Notes: a model not told the origin generated them from the letters alone. Shown: positions 48,598-63,762, counted from the stretch's first letter. The stretch: 64,000 nucleotides of DNA from Ideonella alba (GCF_018069875.1 NZ_JAGQDF010000007.1:62001-126000), one strand, 5' to 3'. Numbers and translations are program-made.

Positions 48598-49409
48598 GCG
48601 CGCCCCCCCAGGCCGAAATCGTCGGCCACCGGCGGCGCCGGGTAGTGGAACTTGATCGGGCCGTCGGGCTCGCCGCGCACGAACTGGCGCACCTCGGGGT
48701 CGGTCGAATCCATCAGTTCCTTGGGCGTGCCCTGCGCCACGATGCGGCCGCCCGGCGCCATCAGCACCACCCAGTCGCTGATCGCCATGCACTCAGGCAC
48801 GTCGTGCGAGATCAGCAGCGTGGTGGCACCGGTGACATCGGTCAGCGTGCGGATCAGCTTGGCAGCCACCCCCATCGAGATCAGGTCGAGGCCGGCGAAG
48901 GGCTCGTCGTACATGATCAGCTCGGGGTCCAGCGCGATCGCCCGGGCCAGCGCGATGCGCCGGGCCATGCCGCCCGACACCTCGCTGATCTTCAGCGGCG
49001 CTGCGCCGCGCAGGCCCACCGCATCGAGCTTCATCAGCACGATGTCGCGGATCAGCGCCTCGGGCAGATCGGTCATCTCGCGCAGCGGGAAGGCCACGTT
49101 GTCGAAGACGGTCAGGTCGGTGAACAGCGCACCGAACTGGAACAGCATGCCCAGGCGCCGACGCAGGCGGTAGAGCTGCTCCTTGTTGCGGGTGTCGATG
49201 ACCTCGCCGTCGAAGACGACGCGGCCGCTGCTGGCCGCGTGCACGCCGCCGATCAGCCGCAGCAGCGTGGTCTTGCCGCAGCCCGAGTTGCCCAGCACCG
49301 AGGTGACCTGGCCGCGGCCAAAGACCAGCGACACGTCGTTGAGGATGGTGCGCTGGCTGTCGTACCCGAAGGTGACGTGGTCGATCTCGATGAAAGGGTC
49401 GCGGTCCAT
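48594..49409 (-). CDS. mlaF: MlaF ATPase
   Basis: 271 residues. Walker A GNSGCGKTT (~39-47), signature EVSGGMARRIALARAIALDP (~140), Walker B ELIMYDEPFAGLD. First gene of mlaFEDACB. Stem-loop 49440-49461 lies 30 bases upstream. Confidence 0.95.
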   Translation of the reverse strand: MDRDPFIEIDHVTFGYDSQRTILNDVSLVFGRGQVTSVLGNSGCGKTTLLRLIGGVHAASSGRVVFDGEVIDTRNKEQLYRLRRRLGMLFQFGALFTDLTVFDNVAFPLREMTDLPEALIRDIVLMKLDAVGLRGAAPLKISEVSGGMARRIALARAIALDPELIMYDEPFAGLDLISMGVAAKLIRTLTDVTGATTLLISHDVPECMAISDWVVLMAPGGRIVAQGTPKELMDSTDPEVRQFVRGEPDGPIKFHYPAPPVADDFGLGGRA

Positions 49410-49439
49410 GCGGTCTCAGGGATGACCCGAAGATTGTCG

Positions 49440-49461
49440 CATGGGGGTTGAAGACCCCATG
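49440..49461. other. Stem-loop upstream of mlaF
   Basis: CATGGGG (49440-49446), 8-base loop, CCCCATG (49455-49461) in the 150-base gltD-mlaF gap. Could be an operator or a leader hairpin; no T-run. Confidence 0.35.
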
Positions 49462-49515
49462 GCCGCTTTGCCTGGCTTCACACGGGCGTCACGCGCACAG
49501 GACCCACCAACGACA

Positions 49516-49539
49516 ACGGCCGGGCAGATGCCCGGCCGT
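49516..49539 (-). terminator. Hairpin terminator after gltD
   Basis: ACGGCCGGGC (49516-49525) / GCCCGGCCGT (49530-49539), 10 perfect pairs with a 4-base loop. On the minus strand it is followed by TTGTCGTT. Likely ends gltBD transcripts before mlaF. Confidence 0.65.
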
Positions 49540-49559
49540 GGTGCGCGTTCGGCAAGGCC

Positions 49560-51026
49560 TCAGCGCGGCAGGGCGCTGCTGCCCATCAGGAACTCGTCGA
49601 CCGCGCGCGCGGCCTGGCGGCCTTCGCGGATCGCCCAGACGACCAGCGACTGGCCGCGGCGCACGTCGCCGGCGGCGAAGACCTTGGGCACGTTGGTGGC
49701 GTAGCCGCCGACGGCCTCGGTGTGGGCCTTGGCGTTGCCGCGGGCGTCCTTGTCGACGCCGAAGCCCTCCAGCAGCGTGGCCACCGGGTTGGTGAAGCCC
49801 ATCGCCAGCAGCACCAGGTCGGCCTTCCAGGACTTCTCGGTGCCGGGGATCTCGACCAGCTTGCCGTCCTTGAACTCGACATGGACGGTGGTCAGGCCGG
49901 TGATCTTGCCCTTTTCGCCGGTGAAGGCCTTGGTGGAGATGGCGAACTCGCGCTGGCAGCCTTCTTCGTGGCTGGAGGAAGTGCGCAGCTTGATCGGCCA
50001 GTAGGGCCAGACCAGCGGCTTGTTCTCCTGCTCGGGCGGCATCGGCATCACCTCGAACTGGGTGACGCTGGCGGCGCCATGGCGGTTGGAGGTGCCCACG
50101 CAGTCGCTGCCGGTGTCGCCGCCACCGATCACGATGACGTGCTTGCCGTCGGCGCGGATCTGGCCCTTGAGCTTGTCGCCGGCATTGACCTTGTTCTGCT
50201 GCGGCAGGAACTCCATCGCGAAGTGCACGCCGTCCAGGTCGCGGCCCGGCACCGGCAGGTCGCGGCTTTGCTCGGCGCCACCGGTGATCAGCACGGCGTC
50301 GAACTCGGCCTTGAGCTGCTCGGGGCTGACCGTGGTCTTGGCCCAGTTGGTGACCTTGGAGTCCTTGGGCAGCTCGCCGACGATGGTGCCGGTGCGGAAG
50401 ACCACGCCTTCGGCTTCCATCTGCGCCACCCGGCGGTCGATGTGCGTCTTCTCGAACTTGAAGTCGGGGATGCCGTAGCGCAGCAGGCCGCCGATGCGGT
50501 CGTTCTTCTCGAACACGGTGACCGCATGGCCGGCGCGCGCCAGCTGCTGGGCCGCGGCCAGGCCGGCCGGGCCGGCGCCGACCACGGCCACGGTCTTGCC
50601 GGTCTTCACCGCCGCAGGCTGCGGCTTGACCCAACCCTCTTCCCAGGCACGGTCGATGATGGCGTGTTCGAGCGACTTGATGCCGATCGGGTCGCCGTTG
50701 ACGTTGACCACGCAGGCGGCCTCACAGGGCGCCGGGCAGACGCGGCCGGTGAACTCGGGGAAGTTGTTGGTGCTGGAAAGCACCGCGAAGGCCTGCTTCC
50801 ACTGGTTCTTGTAGACCAGGTCGTTGAAGTCAGGAATGATGTTGTTGATCGGGCAGCCGTTGTTGCAGAAGGGCGTGCCGCAATCCATGCAGCGTGCGCC
50901 CTGCACCTTGGCCTGCTCGGCCGTCAGGCCGATGACGAATTCCTTGTAGTTCTTGACGCGCTTCTCGACGGGCAGGTAGCCCTCCTCGATGCGCTCGTAC
51001 TCCAGGAAGCCGGTGACCTTTCCCAT
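49560..51026 (-). CDS. gltD: Glutamate synthase (NADPH) small subunit
   Basis: 488 residues. N-terminal Cys-rich Fe-S domain ([33 protein letters not shown]), FAD-binding [24 protein letters not shown] (~150), NADPH-binding [21 protein letters not shown] (~300). Electron-input subunit of GOGAT. 27 bases after gltB. Confidence 0.97.
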   Translation of the reverse strand: MGKVTGFLEYERIEEGYLPVEKRVKNYKEFVIGLTAEQAKVQGARCMDCGTPFCNNGCPINNIIPDFNDLVYKNQWKQAFAVLSSTNNFPEFTGRVCPAPCEAACVVNVNGDPIGIKSLEHAIIDRAWEEGWVKPQPAAVKTGKTVAVVGAGPAGLAAAQQLARAGHAVTVFEKNDRIGGLLRYGIPDFKFEKTHIDRRVAQMEAEGVVFRTGTIVGELPKDSKVTNWAKTTVSPEQLKAEFDAVLITGGAEQSRDLPVPGRDLDGVHFAMEFLPQQNKVNAGDKLKGQIRADGKHVIVIGGGDTGSDCVGTSNRHGAASVTQFEVMPMPPEQENKPLVWPYWPIKLRTSSSHEEGCQREFAISTKAFTGEKGKITGLTTVHVEFKDGKLVEIPGTEKSWKADLVLLAMGFTNPVATLLEGFGVDKDARGNAKAHTEAVGGYATNVPKVFAAGDVRRGQSLVVWAIREGRQAARAVDEFLMGSSALPR

Positions 51027-51053
51027 GATGTGATTCCTCGTGTTCGGGGCGGT

Positions 51054-55805
<4,752 letters not shown>

Positions 55806-55838
55806 GGCGCACTCCTACACGTGATCAGGGATAACGCG

Positions 55839-55867
55839 AGGATACGGGCCTTCTCCCCCGGACTCAA
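55839..55867 (-). promoter_or_regulatory. Candidate gltB promoter
   Basis: On the minus strand: TTGAGT (55862-55867), 17-base spacer, TATCCT (55839-55844), 33 bases before the gltB ATG. The same TATCCT hexamer is at the toxin-antitoxin promoter. Confidence 0.5.
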
Positions 55868-55878
55868 GCAGATTTAAA

Positions 55879-55947
55879 TGGTGTCAGACTCTATTAACTG
55901 GCAAACAGGTTGCCTTCCAGTTATTTATTGGTGTCAGACTCGATTAA
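55879..55947. repeat. REP element with paired GGTGTCAGACTC boxes
   Basis: Direct repeats TGGTGTCAGACTCTATTAA (55879-55897) and the same with a single G change (55929-55947), 50 bases apart. They flank an imperfect stem-loop AACTGGCAA...TTG...CCAGTT (55896-55922). Located at the 3' side of a RAYT transposase gene; the box is familiar from REP elements tied to such transposases. Contrasts with the genome by being AT-rich. Confidence 0.75.
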
Positions 55948-55964
55948 TGGCTTCTGCAAGCGGC

Positions 55965-56663
55965 TCATGCGCCGCTGGCGGGTTTGGGAGGACGCCCGCG
56001 GCGACCGGGTGTCAGTCGACGCTGGGTCTGCTGGGCGAGTGCAGCGACGAAGCGCTCGCCGCCCAGCACTCCGCCCTTGGCCAGTGTGTCCTGGAGAAAG
56101 CGCTCGCGTGCGGCGTCGAGCCCCTCCTCCAGCCAGCGCCGGTAGGCGGCCTCCCGCTCGAAGGGGGTGTTGCCCAGCAGCCAGAAGGCGGGATGGTCGG
56201 TGATCAGCGGGTCCTGATGCGCGCCAAGATGGTGCGCCAGACTGGACCAGCGGTAGCTGAGCAAGTCAGATGCCAGGCCGGCACGCTGCGGGTTCAGTTC
56301 CACATAGCGCTGGCAGGCCAGGAAGTAGCCCTCGGTGTCGACCACGCTGGTCTTGAAGCGCCCCTCCCACAGCGTGCCGCGGCGCTGGTGACGGTGGTTG
56401 AACCAGCCCACGTAGCGCCGCCCCAGGGATTGCATCGCCCGGCTCAGCGAGGCCTCGTCGGGCGGCGTGAGCAGCAGATGGATGTGGTTGCCCATCAGCA
56501 CGTAGGCATGCAGGGCCAGGCGGTATTCGCGCATGGCGACCTGCAAGTCCTCCAGGAAACGCTCGCGGTCCAGGTCGTCCAGGAAGACGGGCTGGCTGTT
56601 GTGGCCGCGCTGGATCAGATGATGGGGCAGGCCGGGCGCGACCAGCCGCAGCGGGCGGCCCAC
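55965..56663 (-). CDS. REP-associated tyrosine transposase (RAYT, Y1 family)
   Basis: 232 residues, GTG start 1 base after the dgt stop. HUH motif MGNHIHLLL (His60, His62) and catalytic Tyr120 in CQRYVELNPQRAGL; GTLWEGRFKTSVVDTEGYF is typical. Single-copy, vertically kept transposase-like protein thought to mobilise REP hairpins; C-terminal basic tail RRGRPPKPASGA. Apparently intact. Confidence 0.9.
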   Translation of the reverse strand: MGRPLRLVAPGLPHHLIQRGHNSQPVFLDDLDRERFLEDLQVAMREYRLALHAYVLMGNHIHLLLTPPDEASLSRAMQSLGRRYVGWFNHRHQRRGTLWEGRFKTSVVDTEGYFLACQRYVELNPQRAGLASDLLSYRWSSLAHHLGAHQDPLITDHPAFWLLGNTPFEREAAYRRWLEEGLDAARERFLQDTLAKGGVLGGERFVAALAQQTQRRLTPGRRGRPPKPASGA

Positions 56664-56664
56664 C

Positions 56665-57843
56665 TCAGGCGCCCTCCAGGAACAGTTGCTGGCCGGTCAG
56701 CCGCTGGTGCTCGCGGCGGGCGTAGCGGTCGGTCATGCCGGCGATGTAATCCGCCACGCCACGCGCCACGTCGGCCTCGCGGCGGAACTCCGGGGGCAGC
56801 AGCGCGGGATCCGCCATGTAGGCCGCAAAGAGATCAGCGACGATGCGGCGGGCCCGAGCCGTGCTGTCATTGACCTGCGGATGGCGGTACAGCGCCGCGA
56901 ACAGGAAGCGCTTGAGCGCAGCGCTGTCGTGGCGCATGGCATCGCTGAAGCCGATCAGCCCCCGGCACTGGCGTGCGGCCCAGGCATCGGCCGGCTGGGC
57001 CGCGCCCAGCGCCGCCTGGCTCGCCCCGATCACGTCATAGACCTGGGCCGACAGCATGCGGCGGATCGTTTCGGCCAGCAGGCGCCGCGGCGGCATGGCC
57101 GCCAGCCCGGGGTGTGCCTCCAGCGCCTCCTGGCAGTGGCGGTCGACCAGCGGCACCGCGCGGGCCTGCTCCAGGGTGATCAGGCCGGAGCGCACGCCAT
57201 CGTCCAGGTCATGGGCGTTGTAGGCGATCTCGTCGGCGAGGTTGGTCAGCTGCGCCTCCAGGCTGGGCTGGGTGCCGTCCAGAAAACGGCGCCCGACGCC
57301 GCCAGGCTCCTGCTGCTCCATCGCCGTGGCCAGCGGCAAGGGGCAGCGCTTGAGGATGCCTTCGCGGGTCTCGAAACACAGGTTCAGGCCATCCCATTCG
57401 GGGTAGCGCTGCTCCAGCCGGTCGACCACACGCAGGCTTTGCAGGTTGTGCTCAAAGCCGCCCCAGGGGACCATGCATTCGTCCAGCGCGTCCTGGCCGG
57501 CGTGGCCGAAAGGCGTGTGGCCCAGGTCGTGGGCAAGGGCGATGGTCTCGACCAGGTCTTCATCCAGGCGCAGGCTGCGCGCGATCGAGCGGCCCAGCTG
57601 CGCCACCTCCAGCGAGTGCGTCAGCCGGGTGCGGAACAGGTCGCCTTCATGGTTGATGAAGACCTGGGTCTTGTAGACCAGACGCCGGAAGGCGCTGCTG
57701 TGGATGATTCGGTCGCGGTCGCGCTGGAAGTCGTTGCGCGTGGGGGCCGGCGGCTCCGGACGGCGCCGGCCGCGGCTCAGTGCGGCCTGGCTGGCCCAGG
57801 GTGCCAGGCCAGCGGTCTCAGGCACACAGGGACTCGATGACAT
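56665..57843 (-). CDS. dgt: dGTP triphosphohydrolase-like protein (dGTPase family)
   Basis: 392 residues from [18 protein letters not shown]-domain residues in [20 protein letters not shown] and [42 protein letters not shown] carries the later metal-site Asp. Removes triphosphate from dNTPs. The 5' end overlaps the aroB stop by about 26 bases; aroK-aroB-dgt order is conserved. Confidence 0.93.
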   Translation of the reverse strand: MSSSPCVPETAGLAPWASQAALSRGRRRPEPPAPTRNDFQRDRDRIIHSSAFRRLVYKTQVFINHEGDLFRTRLTHSLEVAQLGRSIARSLRLDEDLVETIALAHDLGHTPFGHAGQDALDECMVPWGGFEHNLQSLRVVDRLEQRYPEWDGLNLCFETREGILKRCPLPLATAMEQQEPGGVGRRFLDGTQPSLEAQLTNLADEIAYNAHDLDDGVRSGLITLEQARAVPLVDRHCQEALEAHPGLAAMPPRRLLAETIRRMLSAQVYDVIGASQAALGAAQPADAWAARQCRGLIGFSDAMRHDSAALKRFLFAALYRHPQVNDSTARARRIVADLFAAYMADPALLPPEFRREADVARGVADYIAGMTDRYARREHQRLTGQQLFLEGA

Positions 57844-58897
57844 CGGCCACCAGCGCATCGGGGGCGGGCCGCACCACGGCCCGGCCCAGACCGTCGATCA
57901 GCACGAAGCGGATTTCACCGGCACTGGCCTTCTTGTCGACGCGCATGTGCTGCAGGTACTCCGCCGCGCCCAGCCGTGGCCCGCGGATCGGCAGGCCGGC
58001 GCGCTGCAGCAGGGCCTCCAGTCGGGGGCGCAGGTCCGGCGCGCACAGGCCCAGACGCGCCGACAGTTCGGCCGCCATCACCATGCCGGCGGCCACGGCC
58101 TCGCCATGCAGCCAGACACCAAAGCCCAGGCCGGCCTCGATCGCGTGGCCAAAGGTGTGGCCGAAATTGAGGATGGCGCGCAGCCCGGCTTCACGCTCGT
58201 CAGCACCGACCACCTCGGCCTTGATCTCGCAGCTGCGGGCGACGGCGTGGGCCAGTGCGGACTGGTCACCGGCGCGCAGGGCCTCGATGTTCGACTCCAG
58301 CCAGGCCAGGAAGCCGGGGTCATGGATCGGGCCGTACTTGATGACCTCGGCCAGACCGGCCGAGAGCTCGCGCGGCGGCAGCGTGGCCAGGGTCGACAGG
58401 TCGCACAGCACGCGCAGGGGCTGGTAGAAGGCCCCGATCATGTTCTTGCCCAGCGGATGGTTGATCGCCGTCTTGCCGCCCACCGAGGAATCGACCTGCG
58501 ACAACAGCGTGGTGGGCACCTGCACGAAGGGCACGCCGCGCATGTAGCTGGCCGCGGCGAAGCCGGTCATGTCGCCAATCACGCCGCCGCCCAGTGCATA
58601 GAGCACTGTCTTGCGGTCGCAGCCCTGGGCCAGCAGAACGTCGAAGATCCGGTTCAGCGTCGTCCATTCCTTGTGGGCTTCGCCGTCGGGCAGCACGATG
58701 GCCAGCACCTGGGCGTGGCGGGGGGCCAGCGCGCGCTGCAGGCGTTCGGCATAGAGCGGCGCCACGGTCTCGTTGCTGACGATGACCGCGGTGGACGAAC
58801 TCGGCAGGCCCTCGAAGCTCTCGGCATGGTCCAGCAGACCGGCGCCAATGCAGACGTGGTAGCTGCGGTCCCCCAGGTCAATCGCAACGCGCCTCAA
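57818..58897 (-). CDS. aroB: 3-dehydroquinate synthase
   Basis: 359 residues. Second step of the shikimate pathway; NAD and Zn dependent. Blocks [46 protein letters not shown] (~70-115), [21 protein letters not shown], and metal His in [17 protein letters not shown] (~245). 68 bases after aroK. Confidence 0.97.
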   Translation of the reverse strand: MRRVAIDLGDRSYHVCIGAGLLDHAESFEGLPSSSTAVIVSNETVAPLYAERLQRALAPRHAQVLAIVLPDGEAHKEWTTLNRIFDVLLAQGCDRKTVLYALGGGVIGDMTGFAAASYMRGVPFVQVPTTLLSQVDSSVGGKTAINHPLGKNMIGAFYQPLRVLCDLSTLATLPPRELSAGLAEVIKYGPIHDPGFLAWLESNIEALRAGDQSALAHAVARSCEIKAEVVGADEREAGLRAILNFGHTFGHAIEAGLGFGVWLHGEAVAAGMVMAAELSARLGLCAPDLRPRLEALLQRAGLPIRGPRLGAAEYLQHMRVDKKASAGEIRFVLIDGLGRAVVRPAPDALVADVIESLCA

Positions 58898-58965
58898 CTC
58901 AACCCCCTCGATGGCATGTGGCCGGATCGGCCGGACCCGCAGTGTACGCGGCTGCCTGGGGCGCC

Positions 58966-59514
58966 TCAGCGGCGATGCGGCGGCCGGTCGGCCGGGACCA
59001 CGCCGGCCAACTCCAGCTGGGACAGCAGCAGCCGCACCAGGGTGGGCACGCTGGAGCGGCCGGTGTCCAGCGTGTAGCTGGCGACGTCGCGGTACAGCGG
59101 GTCGCGTTCACGGTAGAGGTTGCGCAGCCGGGTCAGCGGGTCGCCGCCTTGCAGCAGCGGGCGCTGCTGATCATGGCGCAGCCGGCGCGCCAGGTCTTCC
59201 GGCGACGAGCGCAGGTACACCACCGGACCCGCCGCACGCAGCACGGCGCGGTTGGCCTCGCGCAGCACGGCCCCACCGCCGGTGGCCATCACCAGGGGGC
59301 TGGCGCCAGCCGACTGCGCCAGTTCGGCCAGGGTGGACGACTCGATCGCCCGGAAGCTGCCCTCGCCCATGCGCTCGAAATGGGCGCGGATGGACTCGCC
59401 GAGGCGATGCTCGATCTCGATATCGGTGTCGACAAAACGCCAGCCGAGTTCGCGCGCCAGTTGGCGCCCGATCGTCGACTTGCCGCTGCCGGGCATGCCC
59501 ACCAAGGAAATCAT
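58966..59514 (-). CDS. aroK: Shikimate kinase
   Basis: 182 residues from [31 protein letters not shown]; Walker [10 protein letters not shown] (6-14), shikimate-binding [24 protein letters not shown], and lid [13 protein letters not shown]. pilQ-aroK-aroB is the usual order; here an extra lipoprotein gene intervenes. Confidence 0.96.
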   Translation of the reverse strand: MISLVGMPGSGKSTIGRQLARELGWRFVDTDIEIEHRLGESIRAHFERMGEGSFRAIESSTLAELAQSAGASPLVMATGGGAVLREANRAVLRAAGPVVYLRSSPEDLARRLRHDQQRPLLQGGDPLTRLRNLYRERDPLYRDVASYTLDTGRSSVPTLVRLLLSQLELAGVVPADRPPHRR

Positions 59515-59528
59515 CGGTCTGGATGGAA

Positions 59529-59558
59529 CTGCGGCGGCACCTTTCGGAGCCGCCGCAG
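59529..59558 (-). terminator. Stem-loop between Ig-like gene and aroK
   Basis: CTGCGGCGGC (59529-59538), 10-base loop, GCCGCCGCAG (59549-59558): perfect 10-bp stem, 15 bases before the aroK ATG and 23 after the upstream stop. Minus-strand follow-on TTCCATCC is T-poor, so a partial terminator. Confidence 0.5.
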
Positions 59559-59581
59559 GGTCAGAGAGTGCGCAGTAACGG

Positions 59582-61513
59582 TCAGTTCTTGTTGGTACAG
59601 ACCGCAGCCTGGCCATAGGGGCTCAGCTGGAAGGGCGGCGAGGCCGAGGTGTTGTTGATCACATCAGCCGGTGTCCACAGCCAGGCCGACTTGGCGACCG
59701 TGCCTTCCGTGCCGCTCACACCGGTGGCGGTGACCGACAGGACCATGTTGACCCACGAGGCCGCTTCCTGCTGGTACTCCACCTTCACCACCGCACGACC
59801 GCTGGTGTCGGTCGTCCCGCTGACCACGGACACGACCACATCGGCCTTGCGCGGCTCCAGCGACTTGCTGTTGTTGATGTCCTCGCCGGTGTCCAGCGCG
59901 CCATCGCGGTCGGTGTCCTCGTTGGTGCACTGAGCCGTCACGACCTGTACCCACTTGCCGCCCGAGACCACGTAATTGCCCTTGCGATAGTCGGTCAGAT
60001 CCACCGATGCGCTGATTGACACGCCCGGCATCGGCGCCCCAGCGGAGTCGGACACCAGCACGCCGAAGCGCTTGATGTAGGTGAGGTTGGTATCGCCGAC
60101 CTCGATGGTTTCGTTGGTGCCCAGGCTGATCGAGATCGGGGTGCTCGTGACAGTCGCCGTGGTGACGACCGAGTTCGGGCAGGTACCCAGTGCGAAGTCC
60201 TGCGCGCTGTAGCACGCCCGGATGGTGAGGCCATCCGTGGGGCTGGACTTGGTCCCGGGGATGTAGGAGGTCTTCACCGCACCGTCGCTGCCGGTGTAGA
60301 GCATCGACGTGCCATTGGCGAATGTGCCGCCGACGTTGTTCACATCACCGCTCAGGTCCAGACGAACCCGCATGTTGGCGATGCCCTTGTTGCTGGCATC
60401 GAGGAACAGCACCCGCACCTGCGCCTGGTTGGTCGTCTTGCCGGCCTCATTGACCGCCACGGTGCGGGGCTCCATCGTGACCCGTGCCGCGTCCACCGTG
60501 CCGATCGCAGGGGGCACGGTGCCCGTGGTCTGCACCTGGACGGTCGACACCGCCGTGGTGCCACCCGCCGTCGCGGTGAACACCACCGAGGTGTTGGTCG
60601 ACGGCGCCGTGTAGGTGTAGATGAACGAGCCGATCGTGTCGGTGGTACCCACCACCGTGGCAAAGCCGGGCGCCGAGATCGAGATGCTCTGGCCGACCAT
60701 GGGCAGAGAGTTGGCGTCGGACAACTGGTAGCGGATGATGTTGCCCGACGAGCCGGTCGAGACCGCGCTGGCAAAGGTGGCGCTGAGGTTGGCACCGGTG
60801 ACCTGCACTGCGGCGGTCTTGGTGATGGCGCCACTGGTGGCCGACAGCGTGAAGGCGCGGTTGGCCTTGTCGCTGCCGATCGTCACCTTGGCCGTCAGCG
60901 TGCCATCGCTGCCCGTGACCGTGCCGGCCGGGGTGATGATGGCGGCGGGGTCGTCAACAGTGATCGTCACCGGCGCTTCGGCCACGGTGTTGCGCTTGGC
61001 ATCGACCGCGGTGACGGTCAGCGTGACCTCGTCGCCGCCAGAGTTGTCGATGGCGCTGGACGACAGGGCCATGACCAGGTCGCCCACAGCCACCTGGCTG
61101 TCGGTCACGCTGATCGAGGTGCTGGCGCTGCGGCCGCCGCTGGAGGCGCTGACCTTGATGGCGCCGACCGCCGTGGTGCTGGAGGACTCGACCGTGGCAG
61201 TGACGGTCCCGTCGGAGCCGGTGGTGCTGCTGGCGGTGGTGACCTTGCCGCCGTTGTCTGCGGTGACGCTGACCGTGGCGCCCGACACCACCTGGTTGGA
61301 CGAATCCACTGCCGTGACGGTGACGGTGACCGCCACCGGCGCGCTGAGGTCGATGCTGGTGGCGGCGCTGGTCACGGCCACACGCACCTCGGCCACCGTG
61401 CCGTCACCGGTGCAACCCAGTGAGCAGGTGCCGGGATCGCCGCCTCCCCCGCCGCACGCGGCGAGACCCATGCTCACCGCCAGAGCGGTTCCCCAGGCTC
61501 GCAGTCCTCGCAT
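59582..61513 (-). CDS. Lipoprotein with repeated Ig-like (Big_1/invasin-type) domains
   Basis: About 643 residues from MRGLRAWGTALAVSMGLAACGGGGG (start chosen for the GGAGAGAAGG site; Mets 5-8 residues upstream are alternatives). Lipobox LAAC with Cys20, then a Gly linker. N-terminal half: at least three ~95-residue Ser/Thr/Val-rich beta repeats (VTVTVTAVDSSNQVVSGATVSVTADNGG; VTLTVTAVDAKRNTVAEAPVTITVDD). C-terminal half: further Ig-like domains with a few Cys. Surface or periplasmic; function unknown. Lies between pilQ and aroK. Confidence 0.8.
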   Translation of the reverse strand: MRGLRAWGTALAVSMGLAACGGGGGDPGTCSLGCTGDGTVAEVRVAVTSAATSIDLSAPVAVTVTVTAVDSSNQVVSGATVSVTADNGGKVTTASSTTGSDGTVTATVESSSTTAVGAIKVSASSGGRSASTSISVTDSQVAVGDLVMALSSSAIDNSGGDEVTLTVTAVDAKRNTVAEAPVTITVDDPAAIITPAGTVTGSDGTLTAKVTIGSDKANRAFTLSATSGAITKTAAVQVTGANLSATFASAVSTGSSGNIIRYQLSDANSLPMVGQSISISAPGFATVVGTTDTIGSFIYTYTAPSTNTSVVFTATAGGTTAVSTVQVQTTGTVPPAIGTVDAARVTMEPRTVAVNEAGKTTNQAQVRVLFLDASNKGIANMRVRLDLSGDVNNVGGTFANGTSMLYTGSDGAVKTSYIPGTKSSPTDGLTIRACYSAQDFALGTCPNSVVTTATVTSTPISISLGTNETIEVGDTNLTYIKRFGVLVSDSAGAPMPGVSISASVDLTDYRKGNYVVSGGKWVQVVTAQCTNEDTDRDGALDTGEDINNSKSLEPRKADVVVSVVSGTTDTSGRAVVKVEYQQEAASWVNMVLSVTATGVSGTEGTVAKSAWLWTPADVINNTSASPPFQLSPYGQAAVCTNKN

Positions 61514-61566
61514 CGCCTTCTCTCCCATCATGTCCATCTCTCAGAGCCTCAAGGTGCCTGGTGCAC

Positions 61567-63762
61567 TCAACGCGCGCCGGTGCGATCGGTCACCACCTTC
61601 GGGGTGATGAAGATCAGCAGTTCGGTGCGGTTGCTGAAGCGCACCCGGTTCTTGAACAGGTTGCCCACGAAGGGGATGTCGCCCAGGAATGGCACCTTGT
61701 TCACTTCGTCGCTGTCGTTCTGGGTGAAGATGCCACCCAGCACCACGGTGCCGCCGTTCTCGACCAGAACCTGGGTCTTCGCACGCTTGGTGTTGATCAC
61801 CGGGCCCGCGGTGGTGGTCACGCCACGGCTGTCCTTGTAGACAGCCACGTCGAGCAGCACGCTGCCTTCCGGCGTGATCTGCGGCGTCACTTCCAGACGC
61901 AGGCTGGCCTTGCGGAACTGCACCGAGGTGTTGCCCGCGGTGGAGGCGACCAGGTAGGGAATCTCTTCGCCCTGCTCGATCTCGGCCTTGATCTGGTCCG
62001 CGGTGATGACGCGCGGGCTGGAGACGATCTTGCCCTTGCCCTCGGCCTCGAGGGCCGACAGTTCCAGGTTCAGGAAGCGGTTGGCGGTGGCGCTGAACAG
62101 CGTCAGCGCGATGTTGGCAGCCGCCTCGGTGCTGATCGAGCCGGTGTTGGCCGGCAGGTTCACCACCTGGGTGTTGTTGTAGCTGGTGGCGGTGTTGGGC
62201 GTCTGGCCGGTCTGGATGCCGGTGTTGACGTAGTTGCCGCCGATGCTGACGTAGTTGCCACCGCCCACGCTGTAGCCGGGCACGCCACCGCGCAGGCCGC
62301 GCAGATCGGCCACGCCGAGCTTGGCGCCCAGCGCACGGCCGAACTTGTCGTCGGCCTCGACGATCCGCGCCTCGATCAGCACCTGGCGCACCGGGATGTC
62401 GATCTTGGCGATCATCTGCTGCACCTCCTCCAGCTTGGAGGGGATGTCGGAGACGAAGAGCTGGTTGGTGCGCTGCTCGAAGAGCACCGAGCCGCGCGGC
62501 GACAGGATGCGCGTGGCGTTGTTGCCCCCGCTGCTGCCCGAGCCCGCGCCACCGCCACCGCCGGTGCTGGTGCCGATCAGCGCCTTGGCCACGTCCTCGG
62601 ACTTGGTGTAGTTCAGCTGGAAGGCCTGGGTACGCAGGGGCTCGAGTTCGGCGATCTTCTTCTTCGCCTCGAGTTCGACCTGCTCCTTGGCCGCCAGTTC
62701 ATCCTTGGGCGCGATCCACAGCACATTGCCGGACTTGCGCATGCCCAGACCCTTGGCCTGCAGGATGATGTCCAGCGCCTGGTCCCAGGGCACGTCTTTC
62801 AGGCGCAGCGTGACGTTGCCGCTGACGGTGTCGCTGGTGACGACGTTGAAGCTGGAGAAATCGGCGATGACCTGCAGCAGCGAGCGGATCTCGATGTTCT
62901 GGAAGTTCAGCGAGAGCTTGTCGCCACGGTAGCCAGGGCCCTGCGAGAGCTTGTTCGGGTCCTGCTTGAGCGGGCGCACCTCCAGCACGAACTGGGTATC
63001 GGTCTGGTAGGCGCTGTGTTCCCAGGCACCCCGGGGCTCGACCAGCATGCGCACGCGGTCGCCCGACTGCGTGGTCGACACCGACTGCACCGGCGAGCCG
63101 AAATCGGACACATCAAGCTTGCGACGCAGGCGCTCGGGCAGCGTGGAGCGCAGGAACTCGACCACCAGGTTCTGGCCCTGCTGGCGCAGGTCGACGCCCA
63201 CCTGGGTGTTGGCCAGCGACACCACCACCCGACCCGCGCCATCGGGGCCGCGGCGGAAGTCGATGTCGCGGATCGCCAGTTGCTCCTGGTTCTGGCTGGC
63301 AGCGAAGGACGGCTGGGCCGGCGTGCCGGTGGTGGTCTCGGCCGACGACATGGCCGCGCCGTCAAGCAGCACCAGCAGCGTGTTGCCCTGGACCTGGGTG
63401 CGGTAGTTGGCGGACTGCTTGAGGTGCAGCACCAGCCGGGTGCGCTCACCGGCGCTGGCCACGCTGACACTGCGCACATTGCCCTGCGCCACATCCACAC
63501 TGGAGCGGCCCAGGCCATTGCCGACGCCGGGCAGGTCGATGGCCACCCGCGGCGGCGACTGGATGACGAAGCCACCCGGGTTGCCTGCCAGGGGTTCGGT
63601 GAGCTCGATGCGGACGACGTCGCTGCCGCCCTGCTGGGAGGCGGTGATCGAGCGGACCAGGTTCTCGGCACTGGCCAGACCCGACCAGAGCATCCCTGCC
63701 ACCAGGACCAGCGCAGCGCTGAATCGACTCCTCATCTTGCGTGACTCCAACCCGTTGTTCAT
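61567..63762 (-). CDS. pilQ: Type IV pilus secretin PilQ
   Basis: 731 residues from MNNGLESRKMRSRFSAALVLVAGMLWSGLASAEN (signal peptide; the Met nine residues later is an alternative). Two AMIN domains (~30-110 and ~155-255), N0/STN-like domain (~285-345: LSLNFQNIEIRSLLQVIADFSSFNVVTSDTVSGNVTLRL), N1 domain and C-terminal secretin pore with VPFLGDIPFVGNLFKNRVRFSNRTELLIFITPKVV. Outer-membrane channel for pili. Start overlaps the pilP stop. Confidence 0.96.
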   Translation of the reverse strand: MNNGLESRKMRSRFSAALVLVAGMLWSGLASAENLVRSITASQQGGSDVVRIELTEPLAGNPGGFVIQSPPRVAIDLPGVGNGLGRSSVDVAQGNVRSVSVASAGERTRLVLHLKQSANYRTQVQGNTLLVLLDGAAMSSAETTTGTPAQPSFAASQNQEQLAIRDIDFRRGPDGAGRVVVSLANTQVGVDLRQQGQNLVVEFLRSTLPERLRRKLDVSDFGSPVQSVSTTQSGDRVRMLVEPRGAWEHSAYQTDTQFVLEVRPLKQDPNKLSQGPGYRGDKLSLNFQNIEIRSLLQVIADFSSFNVVTSDTVSGNVTLRLKDVPWDQALDIILQAKGLGMRKSGNVLWIAPKDELAAKEQVELEAKKKIAELEPLRTQAFQLNYTKSEDVAKALIGTSTGGGGGAGSGSSGGNNATRILSPRGSVLFEQRTNQLFVSDIPSKLEEVQQMIAKIDIPVRQVLIEARIVEADDKFGRALGAKLGVADLRGLRGGVPGYSVGGGNYVSIGGNYVNTGIQTGQTPNTATSYNNTQVVNLPANTGSISTEAAANIALTLFSATANRFLNLELSALEAEGKGKIVSSPRVITADQIKAEIEQGEEIPYLVASTAGNTSVQFRKASLRLEVTPQITPEGSVLLDVAVYKDSRGVTTTAGPVINTKRAKTQVLVENGGTVVLGGIFTQNDSDEVNKVPFLGDIPFVGNLFKNRVRFSNRTELLIFITPKVVTDRTGAR

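Noticed and set aside
61420-63744. 774-codon plus-strand frame
   Set aside because: Antisense to pilQ; repetitive Asp/Val/Gly/His composition typical of complement frames.
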